From the NCBI GenBank assembly GCA_011372345.1, contig DRTC01000681.1, positions 1-5,743 of the forward strand: a DNA stretch of 5,743 nucleotides, in the 5' to 3' direction. This DNA is from Candidatus Cloacimonadota bacterium (GTDB taxonomy: Bacteria > Cloacimonadota > Cloacimonadia > Cloacimonadales > TCS61). The notes below the pieces were generated by a model. It was not told the origin of the DNA, did no database searches, and saw only the letters and a program-made list of their open reading frames with translations. Numbering within the stretch: position 1 is the stretch's first letter; every line of letters begins with the position of its first letter. Position numbers and translations under genes: made by a program. Shown piece after piece: positions 5,708 through 5,743 of this stretch.

Positions 5708-5743
5708 GACACCAAAATGTGGAAAATAAGGTTTGATGGTGTC
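5708..5743. repeat. Inverted repeat GACACCA/TGGTGTC at the window edge
   Basis: GACACCA (5708-5714) and TGGTGTC (5737-5743) are perfect 7-bp complements separated by 22 bases. The right arm ends on the last base of the window, so the pairing may extend outside. Its role is unknown; it could be a terminator stem, an operator or the end of a larger repeat. Confidence 0.4.

Larger units (their letters stand above)
5556..5743. other. AT-rich intergenic tail without a convincing gene
   Basis: Gene 2 ends at 5434 and no supported gene occupies the remaining 309 bases. The first part holds the hairpin, terminator and palindrome listed separately. From 5556 on the DNA is AT-rich, with a small TCAG/CTGA inverted repeat (5612-5624), the larger inverted repeats at 5629-5690 and 5708-5743, and an isolated TATAAT (5657-5662) that has no convincing -35 partner at normal spacing. 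It may be the control region of a gene beyond the window. Confidence 0.5.

Noticed and set aside
5717..5743. Start of a new gene at ATG 5717 running off the window
   Set aside because: There is no ribosome binding site upstream, only nine codons are visible, and the frame lies inside the GACACCA/TGGTGTC inverted repeat.

Overview
The window carries two large co-directional genes on the + strand (144-2450 and 2624-5434). Both encode secreted, repeat-rich proteins built around right-handed parallel beta-helices. They lie in AT-rich DNA whose intergenic parts are full of short inverted repeats. Reading style, AGGAGG ribosome binding sites and protein architecture (a GxVxGTW N-terminal cap, GGG-Ile/Leu/Val-Tyr coils, a DP-x-F...SPCxDxGxP...DMGxY closing block and a short C-terminal fibronectin-III-like domain) resemble the large families of secreted beta-helix proteins of Candidatus Cloacimonadota and related FCB-group bacteria. 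The taxonomic placement is an inference from memory of such proteins, not a demonstrated match.

Layout. Positions 1-143 are a leader with a strong hairpin (97-128) just upstream of the first ribosome binding site. Gene 1 encodes a 768-residue protein: signal peptide, an N-terminal globular domain of an uncharacterised, possibly SGNH-hydrolase-like family (HTSHG and KGRAxWW motifs), an ASH/choice-of-anchor-D type Ig-like domain, a short beta-helix of about five coils, and the FN3-like tail. The 173-base gap that follows holds a chain of four small hairpins. Gene 2, best started at ATG 2624, encodes a 936-residue protein with a signal peptide and two consecutive beta-helices (12 and 6 recognisable GG-containing coils). 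These are separated by a second N-terminal-type cap, and the protein ends in the same FN3-like tail. After gene 2 come a hairpin matching the one after gene 1, a strong intrinsic terminator that may work in both directions, a near-perfect 28-base palindrome, and an AT-rich stretch with two further inverted repeats and no convincing gene up to the window end.

How the genes may work together. The two proteins share cap, coil and tail modules, with one 33-base stretch of their tail-coding DNA matching at 29 positions, so they are paralogous modular surface or extracellular proteins. The solenoids probably present a long surface for adhesion or glycan contact. Gene 1 adds a possible enzymatic head. 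No outer-membrane barrel, sortase motif, lipobox or recognisable type IX sorting tail is visible, so the export and anchoring route is open. The clearest non-coding signal is a pair of hairpins placed identically after the two stop codons, with two compensatory base-pair changes.
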